Source: an uncultured Rhizobium sp.
GTDB lineage: Bacteria > Pseudomonadota > Alphaproteobacteria > Rhizobiales > Rhizobiaceae
Assembly: GCA_945952045.1 (NCBI GenBank)
Contig: CAMFHE010000019.1
Location: 36,210 to 100,209 of the forward strand
Length of the DNA stretch: 64,000 nt
Reading direction: 5' to 3'
Below are positions 28,378-37,197 of this stretch, piece after piece (within the stretch, counting starts at the first letter, position 1; the number at the start of each line of letters is the position of its first letter). The notes beneath the pieces are model-generated. The model did no database searches. It saw nothing but the letters and a program-made list of their open reading frames with translations, and was not told the origin of the DNA. The position numbers and the translations under genes are program-made.

Positions 28378-29049
28378 TCATTCCCAATCAATGCAATAGC
28401 CAAGGAACCGCTTGGAATCGATGGGATCGAAGTCGAGCTTCTTGCGCAGCTTCTTGCGCAGCTTGCTGATGTGGCTTTCAACGACGTTCTCTTCGACTTC
28501 CTCGTCGAAGATGCCGTAAATGGCGTTGAAGATCTGCGTCTTGGAAACGCGACGGCCACGGTTGGCGACTAGGTATTCCAGGATGCGGCGCTCACGGCGC
28601 GGCAGCGGAAAGACATCGCCCTTGATCTCGGGATCGCGGCCGTCGGAGAAGACACGGATGGGACCGATGTCGGTGAAGCTGGTGATCGCCTTCAGGCGCC
28701 GGCGAATGGCCGCTGCGCGCGCCAGGATTTCGCGCGGATGGACCGGCTTGCGAACGACGTCGTCGACGCCGCAATCGAACAGAGCCAGCGTCGCTTCCAG
28801 CGACGGATGATCGCTGACCGCGATGACCGGCGCCATCGACCGGTCGCGAATGGCACGCGGCAGTTCGAGCGCGCGCTCGCCCTGCCCGATCAGGAATGCC
28901 TCGACGGCCGCGATGTCGGAGTCGGCGGCGGTATTGACCCACTCGCCGAACTCACGGGGATCGAAGCCCGTCGAAGGAATGCCTTCTCTGCCAAAAAGGG
29001 AAATGTAACCGTCTTTTACGAGCTCACGCTCATCAACCACTACGATCAT
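28378..29049 (-). CDS. rem: Orphan response-regulator-like activator of late flagellar genes
   Basis: 223 aa. Receiver-like N-terminal domain (1-115) with the early acidic patch (VVDERE) and the switch Lys (VVRKPVHP), but the beta-3 strand reads [10 protein letters not shown], with no Asp at the phosphoacceptor position. The C-terminal OmpR-type winged helix ([31 protein letters not shown], then [13 protein letters not shown]) binds DNA. In S. meliloti Rem is switched on by VisN/VisR and activates class III flagellar and chemotaxis genes. The start has GGAGGCGG. Confidence 0.93.
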   Translation of the reverse strand: MIVVVDERELVKDGYISLFGREGIPSTGFDPREFGEWVNTAADSDIAAVEAFLIGQGERALELPRAIRDRSMAPVIAVSDHPSLEATLALFDCGVDDVVRKPVHPREILARAAAIRRRLKAITSFTDIGPIRVFSDGRDPEIKGDVFPLPRRERRILEYLVANRGRRVSKTQIFNAIYGIFDEEVEENVVESHISKLRKKLRKKLDFDPIDSKRFLGYCIDWE

Positions 29050-29330
29050 TCGTCCGCCTCCGAATCATTGTGGTACCTCGATGAGGATGACCGTACGAAG
29101 AGGGCGACTCACCAACAATTCTAGGAATTGAATGGCGGAAATTAATAGTAGATTAACCTTAATGCGGCGATTTGGCCTATATCTAGTGGCGCACCGGAGT
29201 TATGCACACAATTTTTTGCTGGAAAGGTTAACACTCGGTTAATTGTGCCCTTTTGGAACGAAAACGCAACTTTTCGGAACGGCGCGTCGCCACACGCCGA
29301 TACAACCTCGCCGAATACAGCTTGGGATTG

Positions 29331-29957
29331 TTACGCCTTGCAGAATTGCCGGGCCGGCCCGGTCCACTGGCCATAGCCCGTGGCGACCAGATTGGCGATC
29401 ACGCGGCACACATATTTCTTCTGCGCCGGGTCGTTGTTCGGCCCCGCATGATAGCGTGCGACCGCCATCGTCCAGGTTTCATGCCGGTCGTGAAGCTGCC
29501 GCAGGAAGCGGGCGGCATAGTCGACATTGCGGCGCGGATCGAGCATCGCGCCGACAGAGCCGAACTGATCGCCATGATAGCGATGATTGATCTGCATGCA
29601 TCCGAGATCGATCAGGGTCGCGCCTTGCGCCTGCGCCGCCGCGAACTGGCGAAGCGCATCGGTCTGCGACGCCGGGAAATAGGCCTTGCCCTCGACATTG
29701 AGGGCATAGGGCTGGAGCGATCCGCGTCGGCCTGTCTCGGTCAGGCCGACGGAATAAAGGATACCTTCCGGTATGCCGTAACGCGCCGCCGCCGCCTGGA
29801 TTTCACGCTCACAGGTATTGCCGGCATTCGCGGCCTTGGCCGCGTCAGATATAGAGAGTGCCAGGGCGAGCGCCGCCAAGGCCGGCGCCAGCGCCAGCGC
29901 TCGTCTGGCCGTCATCAGCCGCAGTTTCGCCACCACGCCAATTCTGTTGCGAAGCAT
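29331..29957 (-). CDS. Lytic transglycosylase of the flagellar operon
   Basis: 208 aa from ATG 29957; ATG 29966 and 29915 are alternatives. A signal peptide is evident (RRALALAPALAALALALSISDAAKA). The mature part is SLT-like: EREIQAAAARYGIPEGILYSVGLTETG holds the probable catalytic Glu, followed by DLGCMQINHRYHG and ARYHAGPNNDP, typical of the lysozyme-like fold. It probably opens peptidoglycan for the rod, replacing the hydrolase domain missing from FlgJ. Its 5' end overlaps the 3' end of motD by 70-120 bp in another frame, depending on the start chosen. Confidence 0.85.
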   Translation of the reverse strand: MLRNRIGVVAKLRLMTARRALALAPALAALALALSISDAAKAANAGNTCEREIQAAAARYGIPEGILYSVGLTETGRRGSLQPYALNVEGKAYFPASQTDALRQFAAAQAQGATLIDLGCMQINHRYHGDQFGSVGAMLDPRRNVDYAARFLRQLHDRHETWTMAVARYHAGPNNDPAQKKYVCRVIANLVATGYGQWTGPARQFCKA

Positions 29958-31434
29958 GTCTGTCATCCCTGCGGGGTGAGGCGCTGCCATCCTGGGCCGC
30001 CTGCTGGCCGAAGGAGGGGTTGTTTTGTCCGTTGGTCTGCGTGCTGGCGGAATCCGTCTTGTCGGTCGGCGAAACCAGGGTGACCGATACCTGATCGACC
30101 GCAAAACCCTGGGCGCGCAACGATTCCACCAGGCCCTTCTGGTCGTCGCTAAGCTGGCGATAGGCCGCCATGGTCTCGACCGCCAGATCGACCGTCAGCT
30201 CGTCGCCGGCAAGCCGCATGGTGGCAGTCACCGTGCCGAGCGTCATCGGATGGATCTGGATCTTGAGCGTGTTGACCACCTTGCCGGTGCTGGCGAGCGT
30301 TGCGGCATTCGACAGCGCGCTGCTAGGCTGCATGGCGCTCGTCCACTCGGGATCACCGGAAAAGGCGCTCATGATCGTATTGCTGTTCTGCGACAGGGCC
30401 AGATAACGCCGGGAATCGACAACGGTCACGGCCTCGGTCGGCGTCTTCTTCAGATCGCGTTCCCCGTCCTTCTGGCCGCCGCCGATCACCATGTCGAGCG
30501 TCTGGCCACGACCATCGGCGCGACTGAAGCGGAACGCGCGCCCGCTGGTGGAAGCGGCGTCCGTTTTCGTATCGGCTTCGCTGCCTTCGGCGGACTCGCC
30601 GGCATGCGCCGCCGAAGCCGTCTTGCCGGGGCCAAGATGCTCTTCGCTGTCCTTTGTCTTGCCAGCGGCGTTCTCGCCCTTGGCAGGCATGGCGTGGGCT
30701 GCAAGCGCAACGATCGGAACGTCTGTCTTTGCGGCCTGCATCGCTTTGTCGGCAGCGGCGGCCTTGTCGTCGACGGGCGCGGCGTCGGCGCCCTGCAATA
30801 ATGTCAGTGCGTCGGACTCCGCCGAGCCGCCCGCGGCGATCTTGGCGGAAACCGCTTTGGCGTCGGTCTTTTCCGCGCCGGCGGTTTCGCCATGCCCCGC
30901 CTTCTGGCCCTTGCGGGCGCGGATCGTCTTTTCGTCGGCGGCTTCGCGCGGCCGGATCGCGGCGGTATCGTCGTCAACGCTATCGGTTTCGTTCGCGCCG
31001 GACCCGCCCTGCCCTGCCGGGCGGATGCCCTTGGGAAGTTTCGCGACGGCGATGGTCGCCGTTCCGGCGGCAAGGCTTTCCGGCGTTTCGGACTGGACGG
31101 CTCCGTCAGCCGCCTGCGCGCCGATCCGGCCGATCATGCGGATATCGATGGTCGGGCGATTGCGGCGCGTCACCGTGCCGTCCTCGTCATCGCCCTGGTT
31201 TGCGGCATGCTTTCCAGAGGCCTTGCCGTCTGCGGCGTCACCGGAGCGGGTATTTTCGGCCTGACGGGCATCGGCGGCCGCGCGTTCATTGCCGTCCCGA
31301 GCGCGTTCCATCGCGCTGCCGAAGCTGGCCTTGTCGCCGGACGCATCCTGCTTGTCCGCGCGCGTTCCCTTGCGGGCCGCAGTTGCGGATGCGTCCACTG
31401 CCGGTAAACCGGCGCCTATTCCCGTATCAGCCAT
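29845..31434 (-). CDS. motD: Hook-length control protein MotD/FliK
   Basis: 529 aa from ATG 31434 (AGAGGG upstream). The first 350 residues are disordered and rich in Ala, Asp, Gly and Lys, as in the secreted ruler part of FliK. Residues about 400-470 form the Flg_hook domain, including LKIQIHPMTLGTVTATMRLAGDELTVDLAVETMAAYRQLSDDQKGLVESLRAQGFAVDQVSVTLV. The gene was called motD in S. meliloti and later recognised as fliK. It starts one base after the motC stop. The last 40 codons overlap the transglycosylase gene in another frame. Confidence 0.9.
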   Translation of the reverse strand: MADTGIGAGLPAVDASATAARKGTRADKQDASGDKASFGSAMERARDGNERAAADARQAENTRSGDAADGKASGKHAANQGDDEDGTVTRRNRPTIDIRMIGRIGAQAADGAVQSETPESLAAGTATIAVAKLPKGIRPAGQGGSGANETDSVDDDTAAIRPREAADEKTIRARKGQKAGHGETAGAEKTDAKAVSAKIAAGGSAESDALTLLQGADAAPVDDKAAAADKAMQAAKTDVPIVALAAHAMPAKGENAAGKTKDSEEHLGPGKTASAAHAGESAEGSEADTKTDAASTSGRAFRFSRADGRGQTLDMVIGGGQKDGERDLKKTPTEAVTVVDSRRYLALSQNSNTIMSAFSGDPEWTSAMQPSSALSNAATLASTGKVVNTLKIQIHPMTLGTVTATMRLAGDELTVDLAVETMAAYRQLSDDQKGLVESLRAQGFAVDQVSVTLVSPTDKTDSASTQTNGQNNPSFGQQAAQDGSASPRRDDRHASQQNWRGGETAADDGQTSAGAGAGLGGARPGTLYI

Positions 31435-31435
31435 A

Positions 31436-32692
31436 TTATTTGCCCTCTTGCAAAAGACTGTCGATCTGGGCGAGCTTCGACCGACCCTTTGTGACGAAAT
31501 CGTCGATGCCGGCACTGGCTGCCTCAGCCTGCGCCATCGCCTTCTCATCAGCCTTCGGCTGCCCGGCATGCGAATCGGCGCTTGCCGGCTCCTCCCCGGG
31601 TGTTGTCGCAGCGCCCGCTTGCGCGAGGCTATTGGCATCCGGCTTGCGCAGAACCTCCTCGCCGACGAACTTCGCGGCCGCCCGCAGCGCCTGGTCCCGC
31701 TCCGAAAGCTTGTCGGTGGAAATGCCGACGAGATCGTTGACGATGCGACCGACCTCCGGGCTGGCGAGATTGGCAAGCCCGCTATAGAGATCGACCTCGC
31801 CGATGCTCTTCAGCCCCGGCGCCAGCGGAATTTCCTCGGCGCGCGCCGAAGCCATCTTGGCGAGATCGGCCTTGCCGACGATCGCCGCCTTTCGGGCGAT
31901 TCGCAAATAGGCTTCACGCTTGCGATCGGCATCCATCGAGGCCAGAATATCCTCGATATCGGTATCGGTGACCTTGCCGTAATTGTCGACCGCCAGCATG
32001 ACGAACAGGTCCGCGAACTGGCTGGCATAGGGTGAATGCAGGAAACGGCGGGCATAGCGGTTGGCATAACCCAGCCCCTGGTCGACCATGCCGCTGCCGG
32101 CCGTGATCGCCAGCGAGCGGCGCAGGGCCGCTTCCTCGATATTGGTGCCGGGCGCGGCAAGCCGCGCATAGTCGTAAAAGCCGAGCGCCGATTTCGGATC
32201 GCCCGGCAGGGCCGCGCTGGCGCTGACCAGCGCCAGATAAGGACCGATCTTGCTGTCGCGATATTCCGGCATCATCTCGGCCAGGGGCTTGGCGACCAGC
32301 GCTGCCTTGCCGCCCAGATATTTGCGCAGCGCATCGGCGACACGATTGTCGAAATAGCCATCGACGTCCCTGGCGACGAGAAATTCCAGCGTTGCCGGGT
32401 TGCCGCCGCTCATCGCATAAATCAGCGCCGCATCGACATTGCGCGGATCGTCGAAAATTGCGGAATCGGCGCTGCGCAGGCGCTTGTCGAGCGAGGCCAG
32501 CATGAATTTCTGCATTTCGGCGGCGGCATGATCGCCGCCGACGACGGAATCCTGGACGAATTGCAGCGAGCGCAACATCTTGTAGGGCGCCAGATCCTCC
32601 GGCGCCTGGGCCCGCGCCATTGTCGCACCGGCCAGACCGAGAAGCGTGGCGGCCAGCAAACGGAGCCTGTAGGTTCGCCGCATCCTCATCAT
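31436..32692 (-). CDS. motC: Periplasmic motor protein MotC
   Basis: 418 aa with a signal peptide (RLRLLAATLLGLAGATMARA) and a soluble, mainly helical mature part; the C-terminal 80 residues are Ala/Glu-rich. MotC is a rhizobial periplasmic protein that in S. meliloti associates with MotB and is needed for torque generation and speed control. Its chaperone MotE is at 42029. It overlaps motB by 4 bp (32689-32692). Confidence 0.92.
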   Translation of the reverse strand: MMRMRRTYRLRLLAATLLGLAGATMARAQAPEDLAPYKMLRSLQFVQDSVVGGDHAAAEMQKFMLASLDKRLRSADSAIFDDPRNVDAALIYAMSGGNPATLEFLVARDVDGYFDNRVADALRKYLGGKAALVAKPLAEMMPEYRDSKIGPYLALVSASAALPGDPKSALGFYDYARLAAPGTNIEEAALRRSLAITAGSGMVDQGLGYANRYARRFLHSPYASQFADLFVMLAVDNYGKVTDTDIEDILASMDADRKREAYLRIARKAAIVGKADLAKMASARAEEIPLAPGLKSIGEVDLYSGLANLASPEVGRIVNDLVGISTDKLSERDQALRAAAKFVGEEVLRKPDANSLAQAGAATTPGEEPASADSHAGQPKADEKAMAQAEAASAGIDDFVTKGRSKLAQIDSLLQEGK

Positions 32693-33978
32693 CCCTGTGG
32701 TGCCTGCAACAGGATTTCGATGCGACGGTTCGCATCCGCCAAGGGATCGGCAGGGACCTGAAGCCGGCGGTCGGCGAAGCCGGAAATCTGCTGGACGCGC
32801 GTTTCATCCAGACCGCCGCGCACCAGCATGTAATAGGCGCTCTGCGCACGGCTGCTCGACAGCTGCCAGTTGTCCATCGTGCCGCCCTTGAAGGGGCGTG
32901 CGTCGGTATGGCCACGGATCAGCACCGCGCCCTTGCGCTCGTTGAGGAGCTTGCCGATCTTTTCCATCGCCACGACCATTTCCTTGCGCGGCACGGCCGA
33001 GCCGATGTTGAACATCGGGTTGTTCTGCTGGTCGGAAATGGTCAGGAGCACGCCGCCTTCGGTGGGCGTGACGAGCAGGCCTTCGGCCAGCTTGCCGCCA
33101 GTGCCGCCGACCGCGTCCTCGATATCCTTGCGCAGATCGGCCGCCTGAAGCTTGCGCTCCTCCGAAACCTTGCTTTTCTTGGCTTCGGCCTTGTCCTTGT
33201 CGGTCTTGTCGGCCGGTTTTGCGTCCTGCGCATCGGCCTCCTTGTCCTTGTCTTTTTGCTTGTCGGCGGCGGATTGGGCCGGCTGATCCTGCGTCGGCTT
33301 CTGGTCCTCGGTCTTGGCCTCGACCTCGGGTTTCACATCGGCCGGCTTGGCATCGACCATCGCCGTCTGCTGATCCTTGGAATCGCTCTGCTTGGCGTCG
33401 GTCGCCTCGACCTGCTTCGACCAGAAATCCGGATCGAAGGGATCGCGATAGGCTTCGCCGCCCTGCGCGCCGGTCGACGGGCCGGAATCGGCCGCACCGC
33501 CCTCGCCCTTGGCGCTGACATTGGCCTGCTGGCCGACTTCCTGCGCGATTTCGGCAAGGACCGCGTAAGGATTTTCGAAGTAGTCGGCTTCGGAATAGTT
33601 CTTCTGGTCGCCTGACGATGCCGTCTGATCCTCGCCGCTCGCGGCGGCGGCGCCGACGGTCGTGCCATCGGCCTTGACCTTGGAGCGCTCGTTGGTCTCT
33701 TCGCCGTCAGCCTGCTCGGTCGGCTTCTTCAAACCCTTCTGGGCCGGCTTTTCGTCAGCCAGCTTAATGGGATTGAAATAAGTGGCCACGGATGCCTTGG
33801 TTTCCTCGTTGGCGGCATTGACCAGCCACATCACGAGGAAGAAGGCCATCATGGCGGTCATGAAGTCGGCATAGGCAATTTTCCAGGCGCCGCCATGATG
33901 GCCGTCGTGATCACCACCATGCTTCTTGATGATGATGATCTCGTTCTTGCCGTGGTGATGGTTTTCGCCGTCGCTCAT
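32689..33978 (-). CDS. motB: Flagellar stator protein MotB
   Basis: 429 aa, longer than enteric MotB (308 aa). The His-rich cytoplasmic tail (7 His in the first 28 residues) leads to AWKIAYADFMTAMMAFFLVMWLV; Asp38 is the proton-carrying residue. A charged linker of about 200 residues (70-270) precedes the OmpA-like peptidoglycan-binding domain (MFNIGSAVPRKEMVV, RGHTDARPF). The stator works with MotA (50127-50999). ATGA overlaps couple it to the FliH-like gene before it and motC after it. Confidence 0.96.
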   Translation of the reverse strand: MSDGENHHHGKNEIIIIKKHGGDHDGHHGGAWKIAYADFMTAMMAFFLVMWLVNAANEETKASVATYFNPIKLADEKPAQKGLKKPTEQADGEETNERSKVKADGTTVGAAAASGEDQTASSGDQKNYSEADYFENPYAVLAEIAQEVGQQANVSAKGEGGAADSGPSTGAQGGEAYRDPFDPDFWSKQVEATDAKQSDSKDQQTAMVDAKPADVKPEVEAKTEDQKPTQDQPAQSAADKQKDKDKEADAQDAKPADKTDKDKAEAKKSKVSEERKLQAADLRKDIEDAVGGTGGKLAEGLLVTPTEGGVLLTISDQQNNPMFNIGSAVPRKEMVVAMEKIGKLLNERKGAVLIRGHTDARPFKGGTMDNWQLSSSRAQSAYYMLVRGGLDETRVQQISGFADRRLQVPADPLADANRRIEILLQAPQG

Positions 33979-34607
33979 TCAAGCACCTTCTTCAAACTGG
34001 CGGCCCAGGCCGAAATGCGCGTCACGAGAACGCTGCCGTCCATCTCAACCGTCAGGTCGAGATCGGCGCTTTCAATGTGCCGCAGGAGAGCGGCCTTGTC
34101 GCCCATCCGCGCCGTGAGCATGTCAAAAAGTTCGCCCGGACCGCGCACGACGATCTGCGCCGCCTCGCCGTCCATGAGTGCGGCATGGATCGCATCGCCG
34201 AGATCGGTGACGGCGCGAGCGGCGATCGCCTCCGACAGCAGCGGCGCCAGGATCAGGCCGGTCTGCTGGGCGATGGCCTCGGACACGGCTGCCGCCATTT
34301 CATTCACCTTGGCGACGATCACTTCGGCGGACTGGGCGGCATGGGCCTCGTGCAACGCCTCGATTTCCTGCCGGTGCGCATCGGCCATCGCGTCGCGCTC
34401 TTCTGCAAACCGAGCCTCGAGCGCCTGCGTCGCCGCCTCGTAGCCTTCTGAATGCGCTTCGCGGCGGATGGTGTCAGGGTCGAGCGTTTCCGGTTCGGAA
34501 AAAGGCAGCGACAGGTCGTCGTCGAAGCCGCCGTCGAATGCCGACGGCATTTCCACGGGCTGCTGCTCGCTGAAGTCCTTGAGATAATGAGCGAGAGACG
34601 CCGTCAT
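33975..34607 (-). CDS. FliH-like export ATPase regulator (candidate)
   Basis: 210 aa, no signal or membrane segment. Residues about 45-100 are an Ala/Glu-rich coiled coil containing REAHSEGYEAATQALEARFAEERD, close to the AxxxG/GxxxG helix of FliH; the C-terminal third (ESADLDLTVEMDGSVLVTRISAWAASLKKVL) matches the FliH end in which an acidic strand pair precedes the final helix. No other FliH is visible although FliI is present. GGTGGGGAAAG precedes the ATG. It heads the operon with motB-motC-motD-transglycosylase and overlaps motB by 4 bp. It is usually annotated as hypothetical. Confidence 0.6.
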   Translation of the reverse strand: MTASLAHYLKDFSEQQPVEMPSAFDGGFDDDLSLPFSEPETLDPDTIRREAHSEGYEAATQALEARFAEERDAMADAHRQEIEALHEAHAAQSAEVIVAKVNEMAAAVSEAIAQQTGLILAPLLSEAIAARAVTDLGDAIHAALMDGEAAQIVVRGPGELFDMLTARMGDKAALLRHIESADLDLTVEMDGSVLVTRISAWAASLKKVLE

Positions 34608-34985
34608 CTTTCCCCACCTGTCCGGTCAAGACCAGTCCGATCACGGCTTGGCCAGCCGCGGCCGTTCTTGCGCGTCGATTCCGCAACAACAGCGGCATCC
34701 CGCCCCATTTCAGCAATCATTTCCATCCGCTCATCCGGCTTGTCTCAACTCCCGAGGCTTCAAATCATCGCCCGGGTATTTTTCCATATGGTCGATCGGA
34801 CCTTAGGCAGCCAAACTTGTGCGAGGATAAACGCGTTGGACCGCGCCAGGGCAGTGCGCGGTCCAACTTTTCCACCCATGCCGATGACCGGTGGCACGGG
34901 AGAAGCTTTTTCTTTCCGCCTGCGCGCCTCGCCGTCTCGCTGGACGAAAGAGGCGCGACGCGGCTCCGGTCAGCCGCGGCCCGTC
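34608..34985. other. Gene-free gap between the last flagellin gene and the FliH-like operon
   Basis: 378 bp with no convincing coding sequence. It should contain the promoter of the FliH-like/motB operon on the - strand (toward 34608) and the transcript end of the last flagellin gene (hairpin at 34835-34867). No recognisable promoter box is apparent. Confidence 0.5.
34835..34871. terminator. Strong hairpin downstream of the fourth flagellin gene
   Basis: GTTGGACCGCGC (34835-34846) pairs perfectly with GCGCGGTCCAAC (34856-34867) around 9 nt. The T-run (TTTT) is on the + strand; in the flagellin (-) direction it is followed by GCGTTTAT. It probably ends the flagellin transcript, about 120 bp past the stop. 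Confidence 0.6.
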
Positions 34986-35951
34986 TTACTTGAAGAGCTG
35001 GAGGATGTTCTCGGCATTGGTATTGGCGATCGAAAGCGCCTGGATGCCGAGCTGCTGCTGGGTCTGGAGCGCCTTGAGACGCGTCGATTCCTCGTTCATG
35101 TCGGCATCGACAAGGCGCCCCACGCCCTTCTCGATCACATCCATGAGGGTCGCGACGAAACCTTCCTGCAGATCGACGCGCTTGGTGATGGCGCCGAGGG
35201 TCGAGGCGCTGTCGGTGAGTTGCGCCAGCATCTTGTCGACGGCCGAGATCATGTTGTCGACATCGGCATCCGTGCTGGTGCTCGTCAACTTGACTTCGGT
35301 GGCGCTCGGCGTCGCGGTGGAACCGGCGGGCAGCATCAGATACCAGTTCGTCGTCGAGGTCGCGGTGCCCGTGCCTGTCGTAATCGCATAGGCCTTGGTC
35401 AGCATGCCGCGGCTGACGTTCTGGGTGTCGACCAGCACCGAGGTCGAGGTATCGTAGGCCAGTGTTGTAACCGAGACGCTGCCATCGGCGGAACGGTTGA
35501 ACGAGGCGACGATTTCCTTGGTGCCCGGCGCCGTCGTCGCTTCGTTATAGAGCCAGTTTTCGCCGGAGAAGGAGGCCGACTGCGCGATCGACTGGATCTG
35601 GTTCTTGAGCTCGGAAATTTCCTTGTCGATCTTGGTCTTGTCGACGCCGGGTTCGCGCGCGGCGACAAGCTTAGACTTGATTTCGGTAACGACGTCGATC
35701 GCAGACTTCAGGCCGGTATAGGAAACGTCGGTCTTTGCGGCGCCGAGGCCGAGGGCGTCCTGGACGGTGGAAAGCGCGCTGTTGTCGGAGCGCATCGTCG
35801 TGGCGATCGACCAGTAGGCGGCGTTGTCGGCCGCGGTCTCGACCCGGTAGCCGGAAGAGATCCGGTTCTGGGTCGTGTCCATGTTCTTGTTGATCGAACG
35901 GAGGGTCTGCAGGGCCGCCATCGCGGCCGTATTGGTCAGAATGCTGGTCAT
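34986..35951 (-). CDS. flaC: Flagellin, fourth of the array
   Basis: 321 aa, from ATG 35951 (MTSILTNTAAMAALQTLRSIN). The N-terminal and C-terminal helices (ISSGYRVETAADNAAYWSIATTMRSDN; ESTRLKALQTQQQLGIQALSIANTNAENILQLFK) are standard rhizobial flagellin D0/D1, and the middle (about 160-225) is the variable D2/D3-like part. It belongs to the same subtype as the second flagellin gene (37509). The leader has a hairpin that would cover the GGGGCA Shine-Dalgarno. The symbol follows the S. meliloti order flaA-flaB-flaD-flaC and is positional only. Confidence 0.93.
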   Translation of the reverse strand: MTSILTNTAAMAALQTLRSINKNMDTTQNRISSGYRVETAADNAAYWSIATTMRSDNSALSTVQDALGLGAAKTDVSYTGLKSAIDVVTEIKSKLVAAREPGVDKTKIDKEISELKNQIQSIAQSASFSGENWLYNEATTAPGTKEIVASFNRSADGSVSVTTLAYDTSTSVLVDTQNVSRGMLTKAYAITTGTGTATSTTNWYLMLPAGSTATPSATEVKLTSTSTDADVDNMISAVDKMLAQLTDSASTLGAITKRVDLQEGFVATLMDVIEKGVGRLVDADMNEESTRLKALQTQQQLGIQALSIANTNAENILQLFK

Positions 35952-35953
35952 CT

Positions 35954-36023
35954 TATGCCCCATCTGGATTTCGGGACATACCGGATTTCAAGGTGGGACC
36001 GGTAACGGCGGATAGCCTCATGC
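35954..36023 (-). promoter_or_regulatory. Flagellin leader element of the fourth gene
   Basis: Contains, in the sense of the gene: GCATGA (36023-36018), 14 bp, ACCGGT (36003-35998), then the conserved CCGGTATGTCCC block, whose TATGTCCC (35980-35973) can pair over 8 positions (one G.U) with GGGGCATA (35961-35954), the ribosome-binding site. The loop is 11 nt. Confidence 0.6.
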
Positions 36024-36149
36024 TCGCTGGCCGCGTGTTTGCCCTGGCGGCCAGCCCGACGCTGTTAACGAAGTCTTAAGGAAGATTTGGTTAACAAATG
36101 GTTAACGCCGCGCGCATTTTGGAAAAGATCGCCGAAAACAACGCCGAAA

Positions 36150-36211
36150 GCCGCGCCTCCCTGGAGAAGGCGCGGCCGTCGAAATCGAGAAGCGGCGGCC
36201 CTGAGGCCGCC
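36150..36211. terminator. Two hairpins downstream of the third flagellin gene
   Basis: GGCGGCC/GGCCGCC (36194-36200/36205-36211) with a 4-nt loop lies 11 bp after the stop; a second stem GCCGCGCC/GGCGCGGC (36150-36157/36169-36176) follows, with a short TTTC. Together they probably end the transcript. Confidence 0.6.
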
Positions 36212-36222
36212 ACGCGTATTGC

Positions 36223-37191
36223 TTAGCGGAACAGCGACAGGATGTTGTCGGCGCTGGTATTGGCGATCGACAGAGCCTGAATACCGAGCTGCTGCTGGGT
36301 CTGCAGGGCCTTGAGGCGGGTCGACTCTTCGTTCATGTCGGCATCCACCAGACGACCAACACCCTTGGTGATGGTGTCGCTGAGGTCCTTGATGAAGTCG
36401 TTCTGCAGCGTCAGACGGCTGTTGGTCGCACCCAGGGTAGCGGCCGAGTCCGTCATCGTCTTCAGCATCGAGTCAACGGCGGAGACCATGCCGTCGAGGT
36501 TGTCGTTCGTCGTCGCGGAAGTCAGAAGGATTTCCGAACCCGTGCCTGCCGTACCTGCAGACTTGACGAGGTAGTAGGTAGCCGAAACCTGGGCGCCCGT
36601 ACCGTTCGGCTGCATGATCTGGGTGCCCTGGGTCAGCAGACCGTTGGCGCCAGTCTTGTCGTCGATCAGAACCGACTTCGAGGTGTCGTAGCTGATCGTC
36701 TTGATCGAAACCGTGCCGTCAGAGGCGCGAACGAAGGAGCCAACCATCTGCTTGGTACCAGCGGCCTGAGTTGCAGCCGAACCCGAGTAGAGCCAGTTTT
36801 CACCGTTGAAGGACGAGGACTGCGAGATCGAACCGAGCTGGTTCTTCAGTTCGGTCAGTTCCTTGTTGATCTTGTCCTTGTCAACGCCCGGTTCGCGAGC
36901 GGCAACGAGCTTGGTCTTGATCGCGGAGACGACGTCGATGGCAGAGTTCAGGCCGGTGTAAGCCGTGTCGGTCTTGGCAGCAGCCATGCCGATGGCGTCC
37001 TGAACGGCGCCGAGCGCCTTGTTGTCCGAACGCATGGTCGTTGCGATCGACCAGTAGGCGGCATTGTCGGAAGCCGACTGAATGCGAAGACCAGAGGAAA
37101 TGTTGCTCTGGGTCTTCTGCATGCTGTTGTTGATGCCACGCAGCGTGTCGAGAGCGGCGATTGCAGCGGAGTTCGTAATAATACTCGTCAT
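36223..37191 (-). CDS. flaD: Flagellin, third of the array
   Basis: 322 aa, MTSIITNSAAIAALDTLRGINN start with AAGGGGCA upstream. Residues from DNAAYWSIATTM to QALSIAN are identical to the first flagellin (38751-39719), and the DNA is identical over 811 bp (36260-37070 against 38788-39598). Only the first 41 or so and last few residues differ (SNISSGLRIQSAS against ATISSGLKVNSAA; NTSADN against NSNADN). The symbol is positional. Exported axial filament protein. Confidence 0.93.
   Translation of the reverse strand: MTSIITNSAAIAALDTLRGINNSMQKTQSNISSGLRIQSASDNAAYWSIATTMRSDNKALGAVQDAIGMAAAKTDTAYTGLNSAIDVVSAIKTKLVAAREPGVDKDKINKELTELKNQLGSISQSSSFNGENWLYSGSAATQAAGTKQMVGSFVRASDGTVSIKTISYDTSKSVLIDDKTGANGLLTQGTQIMQPNGTGAQVSATYYLVKSAGTAGTGSEILLTSATTNDNLDGMVSAVDSMLKTMTDSAATLGATNSRLTLQNDFIKDLSDTITKGVGRLVDADMNEESTRLKALQTQQQLGIQALSIANTSADNILSLFR
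36260..37070 (-). repeat. 811-bp identical tract, copy 1 (within the third flagellin gene)
   Basis: Read line by line, this tract is identical to 38788-39598 (offset 2528) with no mismatch found. It is in direct orientation, bounded by diverged sequence at both ends within the genes. It includes the normally variable central part of flagellin. Confidence 0.95.
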
Positions 37192-37197
37192 TGATAC

